From Serinus canaria (lineage: Eukaryota > Chordata > Aves > Passeriformes > Fringillidae), in the NCBI RefSeq assembly GCF_022539315.1, contig NC_066332.1:3739001-3803000 (forward strand): a stretch of 64,000 bases of DNA. Direction: 5' to 3'. Shown in pieces: positions 35,161-48,000 of the stretch. The notes below the pieces were generated by a model that saw only the letters and a program-made list of their open reading frames with translations, ran no database searches and was not told the DNA's origin. A program made the translations under genes and the position numbers. Numbering within the stretch: the first letter of the stretch is position 1; each line of letters opens with the position of its first letter.

Positions 35161-35609
35161 GACAGTGAAGCACCAGCGCTCTTCTCAGAGGAGTGGGCAG
35201 TTCCTCAAGAGGAAAATTCAGCAGCCTGATCTGGAGTGTGATCCAGAGCAGGTCCGTGACTCACCAGTGCTCAGGGAGGTTCCTCAAGGTGCCACAGCAG
35301 TACCACCTCATGTTCCTGGGCACTTGGCCTCAACACCACCAGCTGTGGAGAGCTGTCCCAAACCCTCCTGTTGATGTGCCACAGTGCAGGGGGTGACACT
35401 GTACGGACAGAGCTGGGGACAGCGGGATGGGGGTGCTCCGGATGGGTGCCACTCACCAAGGGTGACACCAGCCCTGCAGAGCCCAGCCTGTGCCCCTGGC
35501 ACCGACACGACCTTGTGCCACAAGCAGCCCCCAGCACTGACCCTCCTCGGGGCGGGGAGACCATGGACTGCAGGCAGTGTGGAAGGTTCTGGAGCGGGGG
35601 TTGTGTGGG

Positions 35610-35852
35610 TGTGAGGGGTCCCGGTGAGGAGCTGACAAAAGGGGCCGGTGAGAGGATCTGTGTGAGGGGTCCGAGTGAGGGGTCCCTGTGAAGGGTCCCT
35701 GTGAGGGGCCGGTGTGAGGGGTCCGTTTGAGGGGTCCCTGTGAGGGGCCGGTGTGAGGATCTGTGCGAGGGGGTCCCTGTGAGGGGCCGCCGAGAGGGGT
35801 CCGTGTGAGGGGCCGTTTTTAGGGGTCGCTGCCAGGGTCCGTGTGAGAGGTC
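35610..35852 (+). repeat. 13-bp GC-rich minisatellite upstream of BLMH
   Basis: Imperfect copies of GTGAGGGGTCCCT and GTGAGGGGCCGGT run in tandem with local slippage. All G runs are on the plus strand. The array ends about 150 bp before the BLMH ETS-type sites. Long minus-strand open frames across it are repeat artefacts. Confidence 0.9.
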
Positions 35853-35997
35853 GTTGTTCGGGATCGCCGCCAGGCACCAAGTCAGGAGCCAGAGTGAGGG
35901 GTCGTCCCACCGGCCCTAAACGTGTCCCTCGCCTCTCGCCGTCCGCCCTCCCGTCGCCGCTCCCCCCCTCGCCCCCGGCCGCGGCCCCGGGCCCCTC

Positions 35998-36063
35998 TTC
36001 CGGCTTCCGGTGCCGGCGCTATAAGAGCCGCTTCCGCCTCGGGATCGTGCTGCCGGTGCCGCC
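35998..36063 (+). promoter_or_regulatory. BLMH: BLMH core promoter
   Basis: Two ETS-type TTCCGG sites (35998-36003, 36005-36010) precede TATAAG at 36020-36025, all in a CpG island that continues to about 36720. The ATG is only 44 bp from the TATA-like motif, so the 5' UTR would be very short if that motif sets the start. Confidence 0.6.
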
Positions 36064-36076
36064 ATGAACGCCCGCG
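36064..36076 (+). CDS. BLMH: BLMH coding exon 1 (aa 1-5)
   Basis: Only 13 coding bases (Met-Asn-Ala-Arg and one base of Gly5) before the donor CGCG/GTGAGG. Context GCCGCCATGA. Confidence 0.93.
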
Positions 36077-39000
36077 GTGAGGGGGGGGCCGGGGGGTCCG
36101 TCCGTGAGGGGCGGGTACGGGCGAAGGGGGCACAGCGGTACCTCAGCGATGGAGGGCGGTACCGGGGAGGGGGGAATCTTGTCATTGGTGGGGGGGGGCT
36201 CATCGGTACCTTAGCAGTCGGTCAGGGGACGGAAATTACCGGGATAACGAGGGGGTTACCGGCCCTTACCGGGGGGTGGGAGACTCATGGATACCTCAGC
36301 AATAGGTCGGGCGGGTAGGAATTACCGGGGGCAGCGAGGTGTTCCGGGACCTTACCGGGGCTATGGACAGGGATAACGTGGCCATTGTTACGGGACGGGA
36401 GCCTCACCGTTATTAGCGGCGGATGGAAGAGGTGTGGGGGTGTGTGTGTGTTACCGGGGTGCGCGCCCAGAGGTGCCCGTGCCCGGCCGTGACCCTGCCC
36501 CGCTGTCCCGCAGGGCTGAGCACGGAGAAGGCCGTCGCCTTCACTCGGCGGCTGCGGGCCGAGCCGCAGTTCCTGCTGGCCCAGAACGTGGCGACATGCA
36601 ACGACCCGCTGGAGGTGTGCCTGCAGCGGCAGGTGGTGCAGGACACGGTGCAGGTGTTCCAGCACGCCGTGCCCGCCGAGGGCAAGCCCGTCACCAACCA
36701 GAAGAACTCCGGTGAGGGCGGTCGGGGCCGGGGGCGGTGTTTGGGGGCTGACTCCTAACGCTGATTGCGCTCCTGGCAGCGGCTGCTGCTCCAGAGCCCT
36801 TTGTCCGGGCTTCGGGGAAAAGTGGAATTCCTACAGCATCCCTTGAGTTAATAACACTCGTTAGACCTGCAGCGTTTGCCTCTTTTCCCGTCTGCATGGT
36901 GTAACTGAGAGATGTGCTTGCAATGAAAGACTTCAGAACACCTTCAGAGGTTTTTGGTGTTGCAGAAGCCCGGCCAAAGGCTCGAGGCAGAACTGTGTCA
37001 TGAATCTCGTGGTAAAAGAAATTGTTGTGCAGCTCCTGAGCACAGGTGTTCCAGTTTAATTCGTGTTCCTTTGATCTCTCAGGGAGATGCTGGATCTTTT
37101 CCTGCCTCAACGCAATGCGTCTTCCTTTCATGAAGAAATACAACATTGAAGAGTTTGAGTTCAGCCAGTCCTATCTCTTTTTCTGGGATAAGGTACAGTC
37201 GTGTAGGTTGTTATAGGATTGCTTATGCAATCAGGTGTTAGTGTTGGGACAGAGCTTCTTTTAGGCTGCATTGTTTTAGCATGTATGAGAAGAAACTTCA
37301 AACGTTCCTTTAAAATGTGTTTTGAATGCAGGTGGTCAAGCAAAGTGGGACTTTTAGCTTGAGAAGAAAGTTGTCAAGATGTTGATGTTTTGGAGTAGTA
37401 GAAGTCTTTTTTTTCAAGAGTTCTATATATTTCAGCAGTTACTTGTTGGTAGTTCAGGGGAAACACTACTGTAGCTCTGAGGTTTCAGTTGTGCTTGTGA
37501 GGTGTATGCCTGCCTCTCCCCCTAGGGGAAATCAAGCAAATCTAGTGCTAGTTTGGGTCAGGCTTCACTGCATATCTTCTGCTCCCCACTTCCTGTTCCC
37601 CTGTCCTCAAGCTCTGTGTGAAGTCACTCCTAAATATTTGGCCTAACAAAGCATTTTATAGGGTAGCCCCTGGAATGCTAGATGGCAAAATGAGGACATC
37701 ATTGGATGAGCAGAAAGTTGGTTCATCTATTCTGTGTTTGCAAAGATCTGCATACTCAGCAATTAATTAATGCATAATATATCAGACTTAAAAGGGTTGG
37801 TGTTGTTTTATCTGTGTGTTTCAGGTTGAGCGTTGTTACTACTTTTTAAATGCCTTTGTGGAAACAGCTCAGAAGAAGGAGCCAGTGGAAGGAAGACTGG
37901 TGCAATTCCTGCTCTCCAACCCCACGAATGATGGTGGACAGTGGGATATGCTGGTCAACATTATTGGTGAGAGAACTGGTCACAAGGAGCCCTTTCTGAA
38001 ACTGCAGCCTGCTTTGTGAAATAGGGAATGGATTCGAATAAAAAATTGAGCTTGAGACCTGGGAATTGGCTAAGGCACATGATGCCATTAACTGCATTTT
38101 TTTTTAATCAAAGACTATTTTGGGGCCAGATTATAAATATTTTGCTCAATTCTTGTCTGGCATCACTTTTGCATAGTCCTGTTGATGATAAAAGCTCAGA
38201 TAATCAACAAATAATTAGATAGCCCTTGGGTTCAACACTCTTTTCCTTCAGTCATCAACTCAACCTCATCTATTTATAGCCATGTACAGTCTTTAGGGCA
38301 CATGGTAAGGCAAAAGCCCCTGCTGGATCAGGGTATGTTTACAAAGCAAAACTGCTTGGAATTGCAGCCTGAAGTTGGTGTAAAGATCAGTGAGAAGGAA
38401 TTGATGTGGAATGTGGCACTGCTGGTCTTACAGAGCTCCAGGAGGAATGGGATCCCACGCTGCTGGAGTTACTTAATTACACCAGCACTTGCTCTCATTT
38501 GTGTTGTGAAACAATGTGACACCTTTGTAAATCAACAAGGCAATAATACAAATTTAGAATCACAAAAGGAATTTGTTTCTTTGAAGCCTGGAGGTTCATT
38601 TTTTCCTCATCCCATTGCTATAAATACTTAATCAGGGCAGAGATTTTGGCTGCTGCTGTTACATCCAGAGCCTTGCATGATGAGATCTGTCAGTGGTACT
38701 CTAATGTAGGAAGCCATGAGCTGCTGCTGGTGTTTTATAAATGTTGAGCAGGAAAGGAGACTGGGAAGTCAGTTTTAACCTTAGATAATTTACATGGAGT
38801 GATTCACAGGAGGCCCAGTTCTTTAGAAGGTATTTCAGGAGATTAATTTTAAAGCAATCAAGATTTTTTTGTTTTTTTTTTTTCCTGGTGAGCAGAACTT
38901 CCTAAAGCACTAATTAATTCAGAACGTTTAAGTGTTGAGTTAAATAATACTGAGTAGTTCAGGGATTCCACTTACTGAGATCCCTGTGGAATGCAGCTCA

Positions 39001-42000
39001 GAGGTCAAGATTCAGTCACAAATTAAAAAGTAAACTTTGGGTACTTGTAACCTTTAAATAAGAGCCTTTCTGTTATAATCTCTGCACAAACCCAAACTAT
39101 CTTTGTCTTTCCTATGAGTATGAGCAGTAGGAGCATCTATTGTGTGAAAAAGCCAATTGTTAACCTGTAGATTTATTTATTTTAGAGAAGTATGGTGTTG
39201 TCCCCAAGAAATACTTCCCAGAGTCTCACACCACAGAGGCTACCAGAAGGATGAATGAGATCTTGAATCATAAGGTAAAATTTATTTAGATGATAAAACT
39301 TAAGGGAGGGGATGGGAATGAACCTGCTCTAAATGTTCCTAGCCACTTTATCCTTACTGACCAAAATGTTAAGTGCATCTCAGCAACTTAAATTTATTTA
39401 CAAGCAGCCTAAAGTCTCAGCAAAGTCTGATGTTAATCTTGAAACATGGAGCGGGAAGGTGAGATCATGGAAGATGTCCATTGTCAGGCTTCAGTAGCTT
39501 GAAAGTACCTTTTGTGGTTTTAGTAGCAGTTATTCCTAATCCTCAGATTTCCAAAGATGTCTTGACATGTGGCTGCTAAAATCTGTTTCTGCAAAGCCAG
39601 CATATGGTGTCTAAGTATCTCTTTCCCACCCTTTCAGTATCTCATCTCCCTCTGTCCCAAGGTTTCTAGAGATGACTGCCAAATGTGGTGAAAAAGATGG
39701 AGGAAAAAAAATGTATTTTAAAAACACTGCATGTTGAAAATCAGGTTTCGTTATAGAAGTGCACAGCTTTGTCTGAAGGAAGGTGTTAACTCACTCCCTG
39801 AACTGCAGAAATGAATTAGCCTGGGAAGAGGCTGGTGTAGGTAGCTAGATGAAAAAGGCAATTAAAACATTTTTTACAGTTTGCTACATTTTTTCCAGTT
39901 CATATGCTGCATGCTCAGGGAAAACTGTCTGCTGAAATCGACATAAAAAATGCAAAATACGTGGTGGAATGAGCTTGGACATTTTAAGTGTTGCTAATGT
40001 TGCTCTAATCCTGAGCATGGCAAAGCAGCTGGTCCTGAGGGAGCCCCATCACCTTCCTGGCCTTATGGATGGTGACACTAATGGGAAGCCTGTGCATGCA
40101 GTGGGGAAATGCCCCTTTCTTTTTATCAGCCAAGAGATCAATTATGCATTAGAATTGCAAAATAAATGTGACAGTATGAAGAAAGTGTGTGCTGTGAGTC
40201 ACAGACGTGCTGGTGTGTGTGGATGTTGTGGCATCACTTGTGGGACTGAGGGAAATCAAGCTTTAAGAGCTTAATGGCTGCAAGCCTCACATCAGTGCTT
40301 GGAAATGGTTATTGAATTGTGACTATTTGTTAATTTTTTGGTTGTGTTTTACTTCAACAGCATTCAATTATCTTGTTATTTTGTAATGACTCAATCTCTA
40401 ATGATGCTTTTGAAAGATATTTTCATTTTGAAAACATGTTGAGAAGAGTAAAAGAGGTGCTGGAAACAAGCAGATAGGAAGTCCTGAAAATGATCAGGTG
40501 ACACCTTTCACACCCCTTATAACAAAGTGACTTTCTCTTTAAACAGATGAGAGAATACTGTTTGAGGCTAAGAAATATGGTGGAAAGTGGAGGAAGCAAA
40601 GGAGAAATTTGTGCTGCCATGGACATGATGATAGAAGAGGTAAATAAACTGGTGTGACATGAATTTTGGAACACAGGTCTGGAATGGATGAGATTCCTTA
40701 CTTTCATTGTGTAGCTGTTGGATCAGCCAAAACAAGTGCCTCTTGTTGCTTTACAAAGTGTTCGTGGAGCTATCCAAGTGAATTTGTTTTGCAGTGGCTT
40801 GTTGCTTACTTCATTTAGAGTTTTTCTAATCCTTCCAGACAAATATTTTGAATCCATAGTTTTCAGAATGATATTACAGACATTTGCCCCTTGCTGTAGG
40901 AAAAGCAGCATTTTGTCCCTTGAGAGATCAAAAGAGTGGCCTGTCTGGCTCTTAGAAGTAACAGGAAAGGTTGAAATTTGCATTCTGATGGCTTTGAATG
41001 CAAATCTTGTAGCACAAGTGTTGTGCAAGGATTCCCCACAAGAGAGCAGAAAAGAACCACAGAAGGGAGGTGCCTGCACAAGGCTGAGCCCAGCTGAGGG
41101 CTCATCCTGGGGGGCAGCAGAGGAATGAATTGCAGCCTGGGTTTGGCTGTGAACTGACTCCATCACTGTCACTGTGTCTGCAGTGCCTGAACCTCCTCCT
41201 GCTCACATAAACACACATCATTTTTCTCATTCTCTGCTGCTCATACTTGATTCTTAAACTGCCAAAAATAACTTAAACTTGGGGCTATTTTAGTGTGACC
41301 GAGTCCATGCACTTTAAAAAAGTATGCATTTAATTTATTTCTCAAACATACAATGCCAAGTGACCCCTTGGTTAAATGTATGTCTTTAGATGAGTCAAGA
41401 AATCAAATGTTTTGTTGTTTGTTAGCTTTTTCTGCAATCCACTCAACATCACTGTTAGGCAGAACCTACCTTGGGCTATCTCTGTAGAGTTTTAGTTCTA
41501 TAGTAATGTGTTGGTTTGGGTTTTGAAAATTCATCTTTGCACTTCATGTAAAATTCTATAGCTTCCTTTTATCGAATTTTAAGGTTAGGGTAAAAGAAGA
41601 AAACTGATTTGTGTTCCTTGGGTTTCATCAAATCTCTTATGAAATTCATGCCTTAAGAATGCTGTGCAAATGTTGCAAATTTGCACTTAGTTCAAAGGTG
41701 AATTAATATAATTTACATGCAGTGTGTGTCCAAAAGCCCTTGGGGGATTTTGCAGCAAACATCAAAAGTTTCCTAGAGATGGTCATTCTTAGGGCATGGA
41801 CACACAGTTCACTGCTAAATGTTTCCTCATTTATTTAGAGCCTCTTGCCCTCTGACAAGAGATGCTGGAACTGACATGAAAGGTTCTTTACTGATTGCAG
41901 TTTGTCTGTTCTGTAGATGGTTGTGCTTAATTCTCTGAGGTTAACACAGCATTTTCTGCTGCAGTAGTAAAAGTGGTTTGCATGTGTTTAGATGTGTGAG

Positions 42001-45000
42001 TGGTGTTGCCTCTGTATTTGTGTGGCAAAGCAGAGCTTGGTTTTGTTCTGGGAGGTTCTGTTTGCATAGAAAATCTTGGTTTGCTCCTGCTGGGAGCAGC
42101 ACTCGAGCTGAAATGGGGCAATTGTTGTGAACATGGGATTAAATATTCACTCCAGAACTGTATAAACATTCTTATCAAACCAGTGCACAGCAGGTCAGAA
42201 GCTGAAATCAGTGCAGTTCATGTGATAGAATTTTTCTTCCTTTGCTGTTCTGTTTGTAGACTCTTCCTTATCAGGAGTGTCCTCCTTTTCCCCTCCTCAT
42301 TAGTTTTGGGGTTTAGCACAAGCCACTCTATCTTTGCCTTATCTTCCTTCTAGCTGTCACTAGGGCAATGTAAGTCACCTTTTAGTTTAAATATGCTTAT
42401 TTTATTTATTGGTAGAGGAAGCTTGGGAGATATGAAGAGAGGGCCTATGTTGGGTGTGGTAGCAAAACAATTGAGGGAGGCCATTCCAGGCTCCAGTGCC
42501 TCTGTTCACTGGAGACTTCTGTCTCCATCATTTTCCTTCCTCTGGCTGGAGCCCATTTGGTTGCTGTTCTCCTTTTAGGCATTTTTCTGGCTTATTTTGT
42601 GTTCATGGCCTCATCTCTCAGTGCTTGCAGTTATCTGAGGTAATGTGGGTGTAGCCACAGCAAATGGCACCTTTTGTGCAGTCTGTGCAAAATTAAATAT
42701 TTATAGTAGTTCAGGGGTTTATATTTGCTCTTTACCATATTTGAGAAATGTGTGAGTTCCTGCAGTAGAAACCTTATGCCCACACCCTTGTTTCAACCCG
42801 TAATTAATCTTTTCACTTTTCACTGTTTTCCTAAATTGCTTGGAGCAAGAACACCTTTATTTAGCAGGAGCATTGCATTCTTTTTGCTGCCAGCACAAAG
42901 AGCACATTAACATACAGCCAGTTCTTATGGCTCAGCTCCAGAAAGAGTTAAATCAGCTTTGGGCACGGTATTGTGTCTGTTCTGCTGTGTAAGTGTGAAG
43001 ACTGCCAGGCTGGGAAGGCTGGCACAGACCACAGGAGCTGGATCCCAGTGCAGAAGGTGCAGCTGAGATTTGACTCCCTCTCCTATTTTAAATAACCTGA
43101 TGGTTATTAAAAGAGACTTGTGCTCAGGACATGGACAGACTGAAGATCAGTGTCAGCTGAAATAAAACAGATTCAAACCTGTTTAACTGTGATTAAATTC
43201 CCCGTCCCCAGAGTACCTGTGGCAGGTCCTGCTCTGTATCTCTAAAGACACTTGTGTGGTTACACTACCTGTGTTGGCACATTTTCTGATAAGCCCTGTG
43301 AGAAAGTACAGTAGTGGTTCTGAAGTGCAGCTTTATATTCTGATCTACAGGGAGGCTGATGACTTGAAATCTGGTCAACTTTTTGTGCTAAAAATCCAAA
43401 GATAGCTGCCAGCTGCAAAGGATGTCACAGGCAGCAGGCAGGGAGATGGAATTAAATTGCATAACCTGCCAGCTCAGCCCTAAACAGATGTTAAATGTAT
43501 TGAAAGAGATGAGGAGATTATTCTGGGGTTTTGAAAATAAGCAAAGGCCCATCTTTGAAATCGAAATGAACATTACAGTAAAAAATGAATTAGTACAGGG
43601 GAAACACTGGGATAAAATGCCCACATTAAAAGGTCTGGTTTGTCTCTGCATGGGGCAAACCACCTGGTGGAACAGGTGATGCTGTTCTTAAGCCTTCAGA
43701 GAATCAATTTGATAAAGTTTCTCTGGCAGTGTTGAAGGAGCTGCAGAATTACTGATGAAATGTTGTAACAAGGCTGGAAAGTGTCCTGTTTTTGCTTTGG
43801 GCTGCTGCATTCCTAGGATAACCTGGAATCAGTAAGCTTCTCTTTTGCCTGGTGGCTTACTTGAGAACATGGAGTGTGAGGGTGGAGAAAGAAGCTCTGT
43901 TGATTTTCCTCAGGCCTTTCAGATTGGTTTTGAACTGCTGAAACACCAAGATTTCAGGAGCTGCATGCAGATAATTGATGTGTGTGTGTTCAAAAGTGAC
44001 CGTTAAGATCCCATTTCTCCAGCTGGTTCTCACATGGAGAAATCCAGTGGCATTGCTGTGGTAGGAGAGGCACAGCTGCATGTTCCAGCAGGCTCATAGC
44101 TGTTTGCTTCTCTGGGCAGGTATTCAGAATAGTGAGCACTTGCCTGGGCAGCCCTCCAGAGACTTTCTGCTGGGAGTTCCGGGACAAGGAGAAGAACTAC
44201 CACAAATACGGCCCCATGACCCCGGTGCAATTCTACAACGAGCATGTGAAGCCTTACTTCAACATGGAGGACAAGGTTGGGCATGCTGAAAACTTTCCAA
44301 GGCCTTTTTTTTTTTTTGCTGCTAAGCCATTTATTTTCTACTGTTGCCAGTATCTGTCCCCCCTATAGCTGCAGCACTTGGGATGGGCACTGCTTGCCCA
44401 AGTCAGTGTGTTTATTCTCCCTGTTGTGCTGTTTGTGCTCTACCCTTCAATTATCTGGGATCTTGTGTTGCAGTCCACGATGGTTTTGTAATGATAAAAT
44501 ATGCAGTGATCTAATCAGTTGTAATAGGTCATAAGGCAGACATTAGAGAAGGAATAACACGCAGGGCTGCTCTGCCACAGTTACGAGGTGAACTTGTGAA
44601 ACAAAGCAGAAAAACCCCAACAAACACAACCTTAAGAAACCTCTTATTTCAGCCAAGTGGCTTGTTTGCTAATGGGATAGACAGCTGGCTGGGACAAAAG
44701 CCATTCCCTGAAATCCTTCTAGATTCAGTCTTCAAGGATTTCAGTTATGTTGCACCTTATTTTGTGACATCTTGGTTTTTTGGCAGATTTGTCTAGTGAA
44801 TGATCCTCGACCCCAGAATCCCTACGGCAGGCTCTACACAGTGGAGTACCTGGGCAACATGGCTGGAGGGAGGAAAACTCTCTACAACAACCAGCCTGTG
44901 GAGGTCCTGAAGAAATTGGCTGCAGCATCTATTAAGGATGGCGAGGTTTGGTTTCTCTTTGTGGGTGGCACAGTGCAGCCCATGCCATGTAAAGCTCCTG

Positions 45001-48000
45001 GGATTTGGCCCAGACATGACCCTTCCTTCTCTTTGCAGGCTGTGTGGTTTGGCTGTGATGTGGCAAAGCACTTCTATGGCAAGCTGGGAATCAATGACCT
45101 GAATATGTGAGTAGAGAATCAAACCAGATTGTCATTTGGGATCCTCAGTGAGGACATGAACAGTGCTTTAGTCCTTTCTACATACTTTGGATTATATACC
45201 CCAAAAGAGTATATTTAAGTAATTCAGCAGCAGCAGAATTTTCTACTTGTTAATTTTATCTGAATCCTTTATAGATGCACTCTGAGTAGTTGTTAGATAT
45301 TCTTACTTATTTAAATGTCTAATATATGGTGAGAGAAACTCCTGAAGGGATCAGGTTTTGCATTTATTCTGACATTAAAATTGGTTGAACTCGTATGTTC
45401 CTGGCACAGGGCAGTCTCCTGATTCCCTGACTTAGGATGCAGGGGGAGTTCTGACTTTCTCATGTGGCTTATTTGTCTTTCTGCTAGATTTAATCATGAG
45501 CTGGTGTTTGGTGTCTCCATCAAGAACATGAACAAAGCAGAACGGTTGATCTTTGGGGAGTCCCTGATGACCCATGCCATGGTCCTGACAGCTGTCACTG
45601 AGAAGGTAGGGTCTCCCTGCTGGAGTTCTGGTGCTGGCAGGGATGTGTTGGAATATCCTGGGAGCTTCTTTGTGTTCTTTGGGCTCACTCAGAGTGTGCC
45701 ACAACCCCCTGGTGCACAAGGCTGGTTGTTTATTCCCTTTGTTTTTGTCTGAGTGTTCAGAACTATAAATGTTTAACAAGGAGAGAAGAATTTTAGACAT
45801 CTCAAAGGACTTATTTCCTTTTACCCACTAACTTGGATTGGACAACCACTGCACGGTTAGTCCAGTCTGGTTTAGAGCCTGAAGCTCCTGTTAAAGTGCT
45901 GGCAGGAGGCATTTTGCAGCAGGGTTAACCTCCTGCAGCTCCCTGGCATGTGATCTCTGACCTCTAATTAGGGAAGGGAAATGGTGTCCAGCATAGCTCT
46001 GTGGCAAACAGCAGGCTGAGATGAATCCACAGCTAGATCTGCTCCTGGCACTATAACAAAGCACATAATGAAGTAAAAAGAAGTATGCAAAAACTTACAG
46101 CTTGGGGTTATCTGCAAAGTTGATGTTTCCATTTATTTCCAGAAGCTGTCATTATTAAAGTTTCTTTGAAGTGATCTCTTCCTGTCCAGCTTGACCTTGG
46201 CTTGAGAAATAGCAGCTTGCACAGCTCTGAATAAGTTTGCTTGAGCTGTGGAGTTTTGAGACTTGAGATGGAACTGCTGAGTCATAAGAATGTTCCAAGT
46301 TACTTTTTACAGCTCAATTTTTTCCTGTTGTCTGCATTCTGAGCTCTTAATGTTTCCACTGTGTATCAGATTGCCCAAACACCTCTGAAATATCTAACTG
46401 AAAAACAAGGAAAACTTTGTAGTTGGTACTTAAAAACCTTAACCTGAATGTGCTTTGAGAATCTGAGTGGTAAAATGTAATATTTTAGATTTACTTTTTT
46501 CATAAAAAGGCTTTGAAGATTTAAAAACAATCATATTACAATTTTACAACATCAGAAATTGATCTGGATTAAATGCACCTTTTGGTTAAAAAATTACTGT
46601 ACATGAATGTGCTCTTCCCAATTTCTGAGAGCATCCAGAGTTGACATCCTTGGTCTGGGAGCTCTCGAGTGTCCCATCTTAAGGACTGTTCTGTCTTTTC
46701 AAGGCAGAAAAAGAAGCATTACAACAATAATCCATTCAGTATTAAAAATGGATTTATGGGGTGTTTTTCAGGATAGTTTTTTGTATTAAAATATTTTAAT
46801 TGCACAGCACCAGACTTGAAGCTGTGTCCTTCAACTGGATTCTTCCAGGATTTGCACTTGCTCTTACCAATGCTGTTCTGAATTCTGACAGTTCCTTGCT
46901 CCTTTCCTCTGACTCCCAGTTCAGGCAAGTTGTGCATCCTGTGTTTAATTTCCCTCACTCCCTGATGGGAGGCAGGGACAGCAGCTTAGATTCTGTGAGT
47001 CAGTTTAGTCCAAATGAGAATTTAGTTAAATTTCAGCTGCCTGGTAATATAATATTGATTGCAGACTCTCTTCTTCACCATATTTTATCTAAGTAGGTAG
47101 GATGAGTATTTTATAAAATGGCATTTCTCCAGCCATTAGCAAGAAGCCATTGGGACTCTGAGGAGTGGAGCTCTGTGTGTTCCTGGTGCTGGATTTGGAT
47201 TTGGAAGGGGTTGCCTGCTCAGGTGTGGCCTCTCCTTCACCACTGACTGTCATGGGCTTGTTTTGGCACAGGAAGGGCAAGAAGATGCATTTGAAAAATG
47301 GAGAGTGGAAAACTCCTGGGGTGAAGACCGTGGCAATAAAGGTAATTTATGGTCATGAGAGCAGAAAGCTGAGTGTTTAGAAATAAGGATGTGGCAAGGA
47401 CAATGAGGCAGCTTTTGCTATGTGGAGTGGAGGAGAACTCCATAATTTTTATTATCTCCTGAGTGAGACAGGCCAGACGTGGGCTCAGCCATGGCACAGC
47501 CTCAGTGGTGAGTGTGCCAGGCCAGACTCTGTCCCCAGGAATAAGTCACTGCTGACCACATTTTTCTGCTGCACATTAATCCCAAATGTTGTGCTTGTAA
47601 GATTTGGTGTGGCAGAACTTTCCCAGGATGTCTTGATTTTCTTCTGGGAATAGACTATTTTTGGAGAACTCTGTTTTTGGATGTGGTCTTATTTATAAGC
47701 TTTTCAATAACATGAACAACTCAGAGGAAAACATAGAATATTCTTGGAAGTGTCTTAATTTATGTTGTGCCCTCTTGGTCTTGCAGTAGTTTCTGTTCTG
47801 AGTTAACTGTATCCATTCACAGCAAAGTATTCCAATAAAAATCTTCAGACTTCACAGAACAATGAAACTGTTGATGTTCAGCCTTCAAGGCTCAGCAATA
47901 TGACAGCAGTGAAATGTTCTTTGGAATGTTGGATTAAGTTAAGAAGCCAAATCAATGCTGAGGTAACATCAATGGCTCAGGGCAGGAGCTGAACCCTGAC

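Noticed and set aside
35308..35910. 200-codon minus-strand frame upstream of BLMH
   Set aside because: It translates the 13-bp minisatellite into a repetitive Pro/Thr/His peptide; a repeat artefact.
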